DNA from: Candidatus Poribacteria bacterium | Lineage (GTDB): Bacteria; Poribacteria; WGA-4E; GCA-2687025 | Direction: 5' to 3' | NCBI GenBank assembly: GCA_026004875.1 | Contig: BPJZ01000015.1 | Coordinates: 28,084-92,083 of the forward strand | DNA: 64,000 bases | Part shown: positions 8,978-18,315 of the stretch, piece after piece | How the letters are laid out: the number at the start of each line of letters is the position of its first letter | Numbering within the stretch: the first letter of the stretch is position 1 | The notes under the pieces: generated by a model | Databases searched by the model: none | Seen by the model: only the letters and a program-made list of their open reading frames with translations | What the model was told of the DNA's origin: nothing | Program-made: the position numbers and the translations under genes

Positions 8978-10205
8978 ATGAACGAAGCGATCATTCGGGA
9001 AACAGTGGTGATGATCCTGGCCGGCGGGCAAGGGGAACGGCTGTACCCGCTGACCCGCCACCGAGCCAAGCCGGCGGTGCCCTTTGCTGGGGCCTATCGG
9101 ATTATTGACTTTACGCTTTCGAACTGTATCAACTCGACGCTGACGCGAATCTTTCTGCTGACCCAGTACCCGCTCCGTTTCGCTTCATCGCCATGTCCAG
9201 GCCGGCTGGAGCTCCTTTGTCGTTCCGGCGCTGGGCCAGTTCATTGACCTAGTCCCTCCTCAACAGCGGACTCAGGCGATGTGGTATCGGGGAACCGCCG
9301 ACGCGATCTATCAGAACATCTATCTGTTAGATCAGGAGCGGCCACGGTACGTGTTGATCCTCTCGGGCGATCACGTCTACAGCATGGACTACCGGCAGAT
9401 GATCGCCCAGCACGAGGAGACGGGGGCGGATCTGACGATCGGGTGCATCGAGGTTCCCCGTGAGGAGGCGAAGCGGTTTGGCGTCATGGAGGTGGACGCG
9501 TCGTTACGGATCCGATCCTTTGCGGAGAAGCCCGCCGATCCAAAGCCGATTCCCGGCAAGCCGGACCGTTCGCTCGCTTCGATGGGGATTTACGTCTTCA
9601 CGACCGAGACGCTGGTTCGGTCGTTGATCGCCGACGCGCGTCGGGCCGACAGCCAGCACGATTTTGGCAAGAACGTCATTCCGGCGCTAGTCGAGGGGAA
9701 CGCGCGGGTGTACGCGCACCCGTTTCACGAGCCGGGCCGACCTGAGAACAACTACTGGCGGGACATCGGAACGCTGGAGAGTTACTACGCGGCCAACATG
9801 GATCTGCTTGAGCCGGAGCCGCCGTTCCGACTGGACGATCCCGACTGGCCAGTGCGGACTTACTACCTTCCGGCTCCGCCGGCTCGGGTGGTTTCCGAAG
9901 GGCAGGAGGCGGTCGTTGAGAACTCGATGCTCTCACCGGGCGCAGTCGTCCGAGGGGCGACAGTCCGGCGTTCTATCCTGGGGCCCAACGTGGTCTTGGA
10001 GCCCGGCGCGGTGGTGGAGGACTCGTTGATCTTTGAAGGGACACGGGTCGGCAAGGGCGCGCAGGTGCGGCGGACGATCATTGACAAGCAGGTAGTCGTG
10101 CCGCCGGGGGACCGAATCGGGGGCCAGCCGCGCGATCGCTCGCGAGGGTTCAAGATCACCGAGTCGGGGCTTGTGGTCATTCCCAAAGGAATGGTGTTGG
10201 CTTGA
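8978..10205 (+). CDS. glgC: Glucose-1-phosphate adenylyltransferase (one-base frameshift)
   Basis: GlgC-type ADP-glucose pyrophosphorylase, first step of glycogen synthesis. N-terminal nucleotide-binding signature [23 protein letters not shown] is visible across residues 14-36, then [11 protein letters not shown], then [11 protein letters not shown] and a C-terminal left-handed beta-helix. The reading frame breaks after LLTQY. Removing one C from the CCC at 9169-9171 restores [16 protein letters not shown] and joins the two parts into a normal 408-residue protein. Because the break is a single overcall-like base and everything downstream is intact, a sequencing error is more likely than a pseudogene. 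It precedes a phosphohexomutase, which would make its glucose-1-phosphate. Confidence 0.87.
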
Positions 10206-10214
10206 GGCGGACGG

Positions 10215-11608
10215 ATGGTTGAGGTCGGATCGGCGGTCAAGCTGAGCGTCTCCGGGTACCGGGCACGGGTAGGGGAGGGGTTTACGCCGGAGAGCTGTTT
10301 GCGCTTTGCCAACGCGTTTGCCGCGTTTTTAGCCCAGTCGGGAGGGCGAACGGTCGTTTTGGGTCGAGACACACGCCCCAGTGGGCTGGCCGCTTTTCAC
10401 GCGGTGTTGTCGGGGTTGTTGGCCTCCGGCCTTTCCGTTCACGACGCGCAGGTTGCGCCGACGCCGACGGTCTTTTATGCCGCCGCTCGGCTGGAAGCCG
10501 ACGGGGCGTTGATGATCACCGCGAGCCACAACCCTCCCGACTGGAATGGAATTGAAGCCGCCTCACGGAGCGGACGGCTCCTGAACGGCTCCGAGCGGGA
10601 GCAGCTGCATCGGTTGTTTTATGCCCAGTCGGCGGCCTATACCCGATGGGACGAGCAGGGGGTCTGCTCACCGCTGCCCCACGCTGTGGATCAGCATCTG
10701 GAAGCGATCCTTGAACTTCCTTTTGTGGACCTGGAGGCGGTGCGAGGGGCGGGATTTCGGGTTGTGGTGGATGCGGGGCAACGGTGCTGGAGCGGTCAGC
10801 ACACCGCGGCTGCTCCGGCGGCTCGGCTGCGATGTGGTCCCGCTGCATTGTGAGTTGAACGGGCGCTTCGCTCGGCCGTTGGAGCCCTCGCCGGAGGCGC
10901 TCCAGCCACTGGCGCAGGCCGTCTTGGAGACGGGCGCTCAGCTGGGTCTGGCCCACGATGGGGACGCCGATCGGCTGGTCTTGGTGGACGAAAAAGGGCG
11001 GTATGTGCCTGAGGAGTACACCTTCGCGCTGGTTGCCGATGTGATCCTGGAGCGGTTTCGCGGCCCGGTCGTCACGACGGTGGTAACCGGTGGGCTGTTG
11101 GACGCCGTCGCGCAGTCTCACGGCGTGCCGATCTATCGGACGCCGGTTGGGGTAGCTCACGTCGCCCAGCGGATGGAGGAGACCGGCGCCGTTGTCGGCG
11201 GGGGAGAGCACCGGCGGCGTGATCGTTCCCCAACTCCAGCGGACGACCGACGGAATTGCCGCGGCGGCGGTGATCCTTTCTGGGATGGTTCGGCGAGGGG
11301 AGCCCCTTTCCGAGTGGGTGGGCCGATGGCCTCGGTTCTGGATGCGGCGGGCGAAGCTTCCGCTTCCGGAGGGGTTCTCCGTTGAGCGGGTCTATCAGAC
11401 TGTTGCCGAGTTGTATCCTGGCGCCGCTGTGGAGCGTATTGACGGACTAAAGCTTTTACTGGACGAGCGAGCGTGGGTCTCCGTTCGACCTTCGGGGACG
11501 GAGCCGGTCGTCCGGGTCTTTGCGGAGGCAGACGATCCGGCGCGAGCCGACGAGCTGGTTCGCCGGACGGCGCAGGCCGTTCGGCGGGTTCTGGATTCCA
11601 CCGTTTGA
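10215..11608 (+). CDS. Phosphoglucomutase/phosphomannomutase family (two frameshifts)
   Basis: Alpha-D-phosphohexomutase, 463 residues after correction. All four family loops are present: phosphoserine loop ITASHNPPDWNG, metal loop HDGDADRLVLVD, sugar-specificity loop GGESTGGV and phosphate-binding loop RPSGTEPVVRVF. The frame is broken twice. Removing one G from the run 10775-10778 gives VVVDAGNGAGAVSTP, and removing one G from 10200-style run 11200-11204 gives VGGESTGGVIV. The enzyme interconverts hexose 1- and 6-phosphates; glucose, mannose and glucosamine (GlmM) cannot be separated by eye. It sits between glgC and yvcK in the same orientation. Confidence 0.85.
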
Positions 11609-11617
11609 GGTTGAAAG

Positions 11618-12806
11618 ATGACGCGGAAGCTGCGGATCGCTTGCATCGGGGGCGGAACGGGGCTGTCCACTCTTCTCCGTGGGCTGCGCCGATACGCGCT
11701 CCAGGAGGGGGAAGAAAAGCTGGACATGGACGGCCTGACAGCGATCGTCTCCGTCTCGGACGATGGGGGGAGCTCCGGCCGGTTGATTGACGAGTTCGGC
11801 GTCCTGCCGCCGGGGGACATTCGCAACTGTCTGGTGGCTCTGGCCGATGAGGAGGAGACGATCTCTCGGCTGTTTGAGTACCGCTTTCAGGGCAACGGGC
11901 ACTTGAAGGGGCACAGCGTCGGCAATCTGTTGCTGATCGCACTCTCGGACCTGTTTGGTTCGTTTCCGGCTGCGATTCAGGAGGGCTTCGCGGGTTCTGG
12001 CCGTTCGAGGGCGGATTTTGCCGGTCACCCTCGAGTCCACCGTGCTCTGTGCGGAGCTGATGGACGGGACGGTCGTCCGGGGGGAGTCGGCGATCCCCAA
12101 GCGTCGGAATCGAGCGCCGATCCGACGCGTCTTTTTGGAACCTCGAGGGGCTGGGACCTCTGGAAGCGGCGAGCCGCCCTCGATCCGGGCGCTGCCGGAG
12201 GCGGTTAAGGCGATCGAGGAGGCTGACGCCGTGGTGATCGGGCCGGGGAGCCTCTTCACCAGCATCCTTCCCAACCTGGCCGTTCCAGACATTGCCGAGG
12301 CGCTCCGACGCTCTTCAGCCGTGAAGCTCTACGTTTGTAACGTGATGGTCGAGCCGGGGGAGACGGACGGCTTTTCGGCCTACGATCACGTGGAGGCGAT
12401 CCTTCGGCACGGCGATTTCAAGCTGGACTACGTCCTCCTCAACTCCGAGCACGCTTCCGAGGAGCTGATCCGCCAGTACCAGCTAGCGGAGATGATCCAG
12501 CAGTACCACTGGCTTCAGGGGCTGGAGCTGGACACCGATCGGTTCTCCTATGCGGAGCTGCTGGCACGGTTGGACCTGAGCCGTCTTCCGGAGCTCCCTG
12601 AAGCGGACCGCTCGCGGATTCAGGTGCTCTATCGTCCGGACGTGGACCACCGGATCCCCGCGCAGGTGGTGCAGGAGCCGCTGCTTCACGAGACGGTCAT
12701 CCGAGAGCGAAACGAGACGCTCCGGGTGCTCCGCCATGAGCCGCTCAAGCTGGCCGGGGCGATCGTTCGGCTTCTAGAGCGGCATTACACCTCCGCCAAT
12801 GGGTAA
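11618..12806 (+). CDS. yvcK: YvcK/CofD-like gluconeogenesis factor (one frameshift)
   Basis: Member of the YvcK (GlmR) family, which binds UDP-sugars and links carbon metabolism to cell-wall precursor synthesis. Visible motifs: GGGTGLSTLLRGL near the start, SVSDDGGSSGRL, PPGDIRNCLVAL, GHSVGNLLLIALSDL and VIGPGSLFTSILPNL. The frame breaks near residue 122. Deleting one G of 11983-11985 restores AAIQEASRVLAVRGRILPV and gives 395 residues. The stop overlaps the start of the following nucleotidyltransferase gene by 8 bases. Neighbouring sugar-phosphate enzymes agree with the family's known role in amino-sugar metabolism. Confidence 0.87.
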
Positions 12807-15306
12807 CTCTTCCCTTTTGGACCGCGTGGAACGGCTGTGGGGCCACCCGATTCGTCGGTTGTTGCCGAATCGGGCGGCGGCTTTGGAGGCCTGGCTTCTT
12901 CAACGCTGGGAGCGACTCCCTTCTGAGGCGACATTACGGCGGGAGCTCTCCCCTCAGTGGGTGGTCCTAGCCGCTGGGGCCGGCTCTCGGATCGACCCCT
13001 CAGGCCGATTCAACAAGCTCTTGGACATCTGGTTGGGGGATCGGAACGTCCTTCAACTTTCCGTTGCCCATCTTCCTACCGATCGTCCGCCGATTCTGGT
13101 GATCAACCCGATGATGGCGCGTCGTCTCCTGCGGGCGGGGCTGTCCGATCCGCTCACCGATCGGTCTGGGGCGCTTTCGAATCAAGAGTTGGACCCAGAA
13201 CGGGTTGCCCGATGGCTCGTCCCTGGGGCGCAGGTGGTTGTTCAGCCGGTGCCAAACGGCACAGGAGGCGCCTTGAAGGCAGCGGCTCCGCTGCTGGCCC
13301 ACTCCGACGCGGAGCTGTTGGGCGTCGCCTTTGGCGATGAGCCCTTCTTAGAGCCGGAGATTTACTTAGAGACGCTCATTGCTCATCTGCTTCACGGGGC
13401 GGACGGGACGCTTTGTGGCAAGCGCCCCGAAGCGGTCGCCGCCAAGGGTGGGCTGTTCTTCGACGCGGCCGGGCGCTTTGTCGGAACCAAAGAGTGGTAC
13501 GACATGACCCCCCAGGAACAACGGGAGATGGAGGTAAAGCTCCAGCGCGGGGAGGCGATCACCAACACGGGCATCTCGCTCTTCCGCCGGGAGGCGGCCC
13601 TTGAGCGGTTGGATCGGCTTTGGCTCCACAAAGGAGGGACGGAGTACCACCACGTGGACCTTTTCCGCCTCCTCTATGAAGACGGACTGAGGACCCACGC
13701 ACACGTTTACGAGCGGGAGATTCCTTCTGGGGTCAATCGCTGGAGGAACGTGGTTCTTGGCGAGGCTGAGGCCTATCGGCGGACGGCGGAACGGCTCCAG
13801 GAGGCCGGAGGATGGGTTCATCCTGCTGCGTCGGTGCTCTGGTGGCCTCCTCGCTTCGGCGAGGAGACATCGCCGGTTGCCGCGGGCGTTCGGCTTCGGG
13901 GACGGGTGGTGCTGGGGCAGAGCGCCCGGGTGGAGGCCTTCTCCCTGGTGGAGGACTCGCAACTGCTGGGGCGAACCCGAATTGGGGGACGGGCTGCCGT
14001 TCGGGGCTCTTGGCTCTTGGATGTGCGGGTCGAGTCTTACGACGACGGGGCTCCGATCGGCGGACCGGGCGACGAGCTGATCGCGACGACGGAGGTGGTG
14101 GACTCCGAGCTTTGGGAGACACTGGTCGGCGGCGGCGCGCGATTGGTGCGCGTTCGGGGGGAGCGGGCGGTTGTTCCGCCGGGGCTGGAGGTCCGCGATC
14201 GGCGGCTTGGAATGCGCCGGGATCCGACGCTCGGGCTTCGGCGCTGGCCTCCGGCGCTCTGGGAGGTCGCCTCGTCGGACTACCTGCCGGGCGCGTTCAC
14301 CTTCGGAGAGAAGCGGGGCACCGACGAGTGGGATCGGCTTTTGAATCACATCCGGCGAATGGCGTTCGAGGAGCTGGGTCCCCGTGCCTACTTCGCACCG
14401 GAGGACCGGCGGCGGTGGGAGTGGGCGACCGAGGCAATCCTTGGGGAAGCCGTCTTCTCCCTGGACGCGTGGACGCCGGAGGAGTTGTGGGGCTTGTTGT
14501 TGGAGGTGCTTGAGCTGATCCGGGGGGAGGGATGGGACCCGTACCGGCGGGAGAAGCGCCTTGCCCGACGCTGGGCCTTTCGACTCCTGGAGCAACACGC
14601 CCCAGCGCCAGAGGACTGGGAGAGCTGGGTTCGGCTGTTGCTTTATGGCAATCTGATCGACTTTACCAGCCGGCGAATGTTGGACTCCGCGGATGTGGCA
14701 CTCCTTGGTGAGTTGGACCGGGAGGAGCTGGAACGGGCGCTCGAGTCCTCCCTAGCGATCGACTCGACGCCGCACCTTTGGGAGCGGCTTTCTGGTCCGC
14801 CCCTGGAGATTCTTTGGCTGACCGATAACGATGGCGAAGCGGTCCTGGACTTTGCCTTTCTCGAGCTGCTGGTTCAACGGGGCCATTCGGTGACCGTCGC
14901 CGCGCGTGGGGGGCCGGCTTTTAACGACGCGACGGAGACTGACCTTCGGGCGGTGCTGGAGCATCCCCGCTTTGTGACTCTGCGCGAGGCGATGGCCTGC
15001 GGGACGTTCCGAGTTCTCAGCTCCGGTTCTCGGACGGTAGGAACCAATCTGTATCACGCCACTCCGGCGTTCTGGAACGCCCTTCGGGGGGCCGACCTCG
15101 TGGTTGCCAAGGGCCAAGGAAACTGGTACACCACTCGGCGACTCTGCCAAGAGGTTGTCTATCTGCTGGTCTCCAAGGGGTTGACGGCGGAGCGTACCAC
15201 GGGGGTGGTTGCGCAGGAGCGTCCGCCTCTAGATGGGATGATTTGCGCCCTGGTTCCCCGTGACTCCTCTTGGAACGGCACGCTTCGCGAGCTGTCGGTT
15301 GAGTAG
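12799..15306 (+). CDS. Nucleotidyltransferase + left-handed beta-helix + DUF89 fusion
   Basis: One uninterrupted 835-residue frame. Residues about 52-330 are a GlmU/UDP-sugar-pyrophosphorylase-like nucleotidyltransferase: LAAGAGSRIDPSG (57-69) with Lys73, GTGGALKAA and the metal-site GDEP. Residues about 340-490 look like hexapeptide-repeat beta-helix. Residues about 500-830 match the DUF89 (ARMT1-like) metal-dependent phosphatase family: TDNDGE (675-680), GGPAFNDAT (704-712) and KGQGN (771-775). DUF89 proteins are known as damage-control sugar-phosphate phosphatases. The fusion would join sugar-nucleotide synthesis to removal of a phosphorylated side product or precursor. The start overlaps the yvcK stop by 8 bases; nagB follows. 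Domain calls are strong, substrate unknown. Confidence 0.85.
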   Translation: MGNSSLLDRVERLWGHPIRRLLPNRAAALEAWLLQRWERLPSEATLRRELSPQWVVLAAGAGSRIDPSGRFNKLLDIWLGDRNVLQLSVAHLPTDRPPILVINPMMARRLLRAGLSDPLTDRSGALSNQELDPERVARWLVPGAQVVVQPVPNGTGGALKAAAPLLAHSDAELLGVAFGDEPFLEPEIYLETLIAHLLHGADGTLCGKRPEAVAAKGGLFFDAAGRFVGTKEWYDMTPQEQREMEVKLQRGEAITNTGISLFRREAALERLDRLWLHKGGTEYHHVDLFRLLYEDGLRTHAHVYEREIPSGVNRWRNVVLGEAEAYRRTAERLQEAGGWVHPAASVLWWPPRFGEETSPVAAGVRLRGRVVLGQSARVEAFSLVEDSQLLGRTRIGGRAAVRGSWLLDVRVESYDDGAPIGGPGDELIATTEVVDSELWETLVGGGARLVRVRGERAVVPPGLEVRDRRLGMRRDPTLGLRRWPPALWEVASSDYLPGAFTFGEKRGTDEWDRLLNHIRRMAFEELGPRAYFAPEDRRRWEWATEAILGEAVFSLDAWTPEELWGLLLEVLELIRGEGWDPYRREKRLARRWAFRLLEQHAPAPEDWESWVRLLLYGNLIDFTSRRMLDSADVALLGELDREELERALESSLAIDSTPHLWERLSGPPLEILWLTDNDGEAVLDFAFLELLVQRGHSVTVAARGGPAFNDATETDLRAVLEHPRFVTLREAMACGTFRVLSSGSRTVGTNLYHATPAFWNALRGADLVVAKGQGNWYTTRRLCQEVVYLLVSKGLTAERTTGVVAQERPPLDGMICALVPRDSSWNGTLRELSVE

Positions 15307-15363
15307 TTCGGCCGGTAGACGGAAGGACAAACCTAAAATCGGATCGGCACCGGAGGGGGTCCC

Positions 15364-16149
15364 GTGAAGATCTTTGTGACGCCCGATGTAGACCGCGTTA
15401 CGGCACAGTACTTGTTGCGTCGCTGGCCGCAGTTGCGCGTTTTGGGGCTGGCCACCGGTCGCACACCAGAGGGACTCTACGGTTGGCTGGTTCAGTATTT
15501 TTACGAAGGGCGGCTTTCCTTCGCTGACAAGCGAACGTTCAACCTGGACGAGTATTACGCGCTTCCTCCAAACCATCCGGGGAGTTATCGGGCGACGATG
15601 GTGCGGCTGCTGATGCAGTATGTCGACCTGCCGCCGGACCGCTTCCACGTGCCGCCGGGGCTGACCGAGGACGTGGAGGCCGCCTGTCGGAATTATGAGG
15701 CCCAGATTCGGGCCGCCGGCGGGGTGGACCTTTGGATTTTAGGCATCGGTCAGGACGGGCACATCGCCTTTAACGAGCCGGGCTCGCCACCCGACTCAAG
15801 AACGCGACTGATCCGGCTGGAGGAGAGCACTCGACGGGCCAACGCCGACTTTTTCGGCGGCGATCCGCAGCAAGTGCCGACTCACGCGATCACCGTTGGA
15901 ATCGGGACGATCCTGGAGGCGCGCGAGCTGATCCTTCTGGCCAAGGGAAGCGCCAAGGCGGAGATCCTTGAGGCGGCGGTTTGTGGTCCTGAGACGGCGC
16001 AGGTTCCAGCCTCTTTTCTCCGGAGGCATCCTCGTTGCCGATTGATCTTGGATCCCGAGGCGGCCGGACGACTCCTCCGGCGCCTTGAGAACGGAGCGGT
16101 CAACGGCCATCCGCTCCAAAAGGTGCACGACGGCGCTGAGATCGGTTAG
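15364..16149 (+). CDS. nagB: Glucosamine-6-phosphate deaminase
   Basis: A 261-residue NagB-type isomerase/deaminase converting glucosamine 6-phosphate to fructose 6-phosphate and ammonia. Signature segments: LATGRTPEGLY near the N-terminus, FNLDEYYALP (catalytic Asp region), the phosphate loop GIGQDGHIAFNEPGS and late GPETAQVPASFL. The start is GTG, chosen because GGAGGGGGTCCC lies just before it. It ends a co-directional run of sugar-phosphate genes beginning with glgC, after a 57-base gap. The 3' end overlaps the convergent MBL gene by 4 bases. Confidence 0.92.
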   Translation: MKIFVTPDVDRVTAQYLLRRWPQLRVLGLATGRTPEGLYGWLVQYFYEGRLSFADKRTFNLDEYYALPPNHPGSYRATMVRLLMQYVDLPPDRFHVPPGLTEDVEAACRNYEAQIRAAGGVDLWILGIGQDGHIAFNEPGSPPDSRTRLIRLEESTRRANADFFGGDPQQVPTHAITVGIGTILEARELILLAKGSAKAEILEAAVCGPETAQVPASFLRRHPRCRLILDPEAAGRLLRRLENGAVNGHPLQKVHDGAEIG

Positions 16150-17123
16150 CCCTCAATCCGAACTGGCTCTGGACCGGAAAGGTCGAAAGCGTCGCCCTCA
16201 AAAGCCGCTTCGATCCGCAGCCTGGAGTCCGGATACATAAAGGCGCAGTACTCTCGCGCCTGCTCCTGAAGCTCGATGATCGTCTGGTCCGAGTAGGTAG
16301 GATCGTGGTGCCCCACTAACAGCAGCTTGACGTTGGCACGGGCGGCAAAGTCCACTCCTACTAGCGCGGAGCTGTGCCCCCAGTCCTCTTTGATGAACGC
16401 TTCTAAAAGTGTGTACTGACCGTCAAAGTAGAGCAGATCGGCGTTCGAGAAGAACCGAAGGTAGCGCTCGTACTCCTTTTCGCTGGGATTCTTATACTCC
16501 GCGTCGCTGGCGAAAACAAACACCCGATCCCGCCACTCAAAACGGTAGCCGTACGCATCGCCGGGATGGTTCAAAAGGGTCGTTGTGATCGTGAACTCGC
16601 CCAACTGGAGCTTGTCCCCTAACTCCAGGTGGTGGAACACCTTCTTGCAGGCCATCACGTGAAAGGGCACCGGAAAGTACTCGCGCACCTGCAGGCCGAC
16701 CATCCGCTCTTCTAGTCGCTCATGAAGGCCGTAAAAGTGAATCTCCGTCGGAAGGTAGGCCGGAACGAAGAAGGGAAATCCGTTTGTGTGGTCGTGATGG
16801 TGGTGAGTGAAGAGAAGGTGCAACGGTTGGGGGCTTTGAGCAAACCCCTCTTGGAGCAGTTTCTGCCCCAACAACCGGAGGCCGGAACCCGCGTCAATGA
16901 TAATTCGTGTCTCGTCGTCCCAGACCTCCGCGCAGGTGGTGTTCCCCCCGACAACGGCGCGATCCTCACGGGGGAGGCTCGCAATGAAGGCCTCTACCTT
17001 CTCCGGCGTCGAGAGGTCTACCCCGTGCGCTCGACGCAAGACGCGCCGAAGCTTGTTCAGATAATCCTCGGTTGTCAGCGGCGTCGGAATAGAACCTCGG
17101 ACGCCCCAAAACTTCACTTTCAC
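16146..17123 (-). CDS. MBL-fold metallohydrolase
   Basis: A 325-residue metallo-beta-lactamase-fold protein. It opens with MKVKFWGVRGSIPTP, typical of a subgroup often annotated as cyclic-phosphodiesterase or PhnP-like hydrolases. The metal motif is FTHHHHDHTNG around residues 104-114, followed by LLNHPGDAYGYR, FASDAEY (bridging Asp) and VGHHDP (last His). All ligands are present, so it should be an active dinuclear metal hydrolase. The substrate is unknown. It is alone on this strand, converging with nagB, with a 324-base upstream region. Confidence 0.85.
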   Translation of the reverse strand: MKVKFWGVRGSIPTPLTTEDYLNKLRRVLRRAHGVDLSTPEKVEAFIASLPREDRAVVGGNTTCAEVWDDETRIIIDAGSGLRLLGQKLLQEGFAQSPQPLHLLFTHHHHDHTNGFPFFVPAYLPTEIHFYGLHERLEERMVGLQVREYFPVPFHVMACKKVFHHLELGDKLQLGEFTITTTLLNHPGDAYGYRFEWRDRVFVFASDAEYKNPSEKEYERYLRFFSNADLLYFDGQYTLLEAFIKEDWGHSSALVGVDFAARANVKLLLVGHHDPTYSDQTIIELQEQAREYCAFMYPDSRLRIEAAFEGDAFDLSGPEPVRIEG

Positions 17124-17447
17124 GGATTTGCCGCCCTGTGATCTCGGCTCATTCCTAAGCGCTTGCGCCCGCTCAATTCTTTTCTAGCTTATCGCACCGA
17201 TTTTTTAAGTGCAACGGAATTTCCCGAACGTCGGTTTCGGAGAGACCTCTGCGGTTCTTTCGGCCTCAGCTTCCGCTTGGAAGCGAGCGAAACCCAGAAG
17301 GCGACGCGTGAAAGAGGGCGTCTTTCTGGCATCCGCTCGATCCCATCGCTGCTATTATTTTTATGGAATTACTTTTGATAAGCAACCACAATTCTCAGTA
17401 GCTCTTGAAGCTTGAAAACAACACTTTTGACTGAAAGGAGGCGGAGT
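17124..17447. other. Intergenic region, AT-rich 3' half, probable divergent promoters
   Basis: A 324-base gap between the MBL gene (-) and the phosphoesterase gene (+). The half next to 17448 is clearly richer in A/T than the surrounding genes (17340-17430) and ends in a strong GAAAGGAGG ribosome site at about 17433-17441. Short open frames inside it have no family resemblance and poor codon texture, so no gene is called. It probably carries a promoter for each flanking gene; exact -35/-10 boxes could not be assigned with confidence. Confidence 0.4.
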
Positions 17448-18140
17448 ATGCTGAATCCGGTGAGACGTGTTGTCGTTGCTGCGGAGCCCCAGGGCGAGCT
17501 GGCCGCCTTGAAACGACTCATCGGCCGACTCTTTGAGCTGAGGGCCGATGCCTTAGCCATCACAGGAAACCTGCTTAGCTCAAAGGCCGGAGGAGAGGAG
17601 TTCGCTCAGTTCTTTGAAACGCTGGCCGAAAGTTCGGTTCCGACCTATTTTGTTCCAGGCCCCGAGGACGTTCCAATGAGCGCCTATCTGCGCGAGGCTG
17701 CTAACATCGAAACGGTCGCCCCTCATCTTCACGGCGTCCACGGGACGTTTGCCATCGCTCCGGGGTTTGTCGTCTTCGCTGGGTTTGGCGGCGAGGTCAC
17801 CGACGACCCGGAGGCCCTCCGCAAAGAGGACGGACGGCTCTTTTATCCCGCTTGGGAGGTCGAGTATCGATTTAAGTTCCTCCGAGAATTGAAGGACTAT
17901 CCGAAGGTGTTCCTCTTTCACTCGGCACCGGAGCACAAGGGCCTCGGAGAGCAGGGAAGCGCCGTCCTCGCCGAGTTGATCAAGACCCATCAGCCCCGCC
18001 TCGTGCTGATCGGTGGCAAGGCGCCTCGAGAGGAGGTGCTAGGCACCGCGCGTGTGGTCGGGCCGGGAAGCCTTGCCGAAGGGCACTTTGCCGTGGTCTC
18101 CCTCCGTGGGAACCAGGTGGAGCACCACCAGCTGGATTAG
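17448..18140 (+). CDS. Metallophosphoesterase-like protein (TT1561 type), altered metal ligands
   Basis: A 230-residue protein with the calcineurin-like phosphoesterase fold order. From memory it closely resembles the structurally studied Thermus thermophilus protein TT1561 over its full length (AITGNLL, YVPGPED-like, YPAWEVEYR, LFHSAP, KGLGEQGS, IKTHQPRLVL). Canonical ligands are replaced: DxH becomes EPQ, GD becomes GN in ITGNLL, GNHD becomes GPED, and the last GHxH becomes GGKA. Only the HSAP histidine remains obvious. Catalysis is therefore uncertain. The ATG at 17448 follows GAAAGGAGG; a hairpin lies just downstream, so it is probably monocistronic. Confidence 0.75.
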   Translation: MLNPVRRVVVAAEPQGELAALKRLIGRLFELRADALAITGNLLSSKAGGEEFAQFFETLAESSVPTYFVPGPEDVPMSAYLREAANIETVAPHLHGVHGTFAIAPGFVVFAGFGGEVTDDPEALRKEDGRLFYPAWEVEYRFKFLRELKDYPKVFLFHSAPEHKGLGEQGSAVLAELIKTHQPRLVLIGGKAPREEVLGTARVVGPGSLAEGHFAVVSLRGNQVEHHQLD

Positions 18141-18171
18141 ACCCTTCCTCGAAGGCCAGTGAGCGGAGCGG

Positions 18172-18209
18172 GAAGGGCTTGCGCGCCGATTCTGGGGCGC
18201 AAGCCCTTC
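18172..18209 (+). terminator. Strong 13-bp hairpin after the phosphoesterase gene
   Basis: Perfect 13-bp inverted repeat: GAAGGGCTTGCGC (18172-18184) and GCGCAAGCCCTTC (18197-18209) with a 12-base loop. It begins 32 bases after the stop codon at 18140. A T-tract is lacking (CGTTGCG follows), so it is either a terminator without U-run or an mRNA 3'-end stabiliser. Confidence 0.6.
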
Positions 18210-18315
18210 GTTGCGCCTCAAGGACGAGGAGACCCTCCCCCAACTTCATACTCTTAAGTCATTTATTTGGGGTGAAGGGTGTGGTAAGCGTTCTGGTCTG
18301 GGAAGGAGGCGGCAA

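Noticed and set aside
8978..11608. Interpretation of the broken glgC and phosphohexomutase as pseudogenes
   Set aside because: Each break is a single extra base, motifs are intact on both sides, and the same type of error recurs in many essential-type genes.
17163..17415. Short open frames in the 17.1-17.4 kb gap
   Set aside because: Overlapping frames with no family resemblance, weak starts and odd codon texture; the region reads as regulatory.
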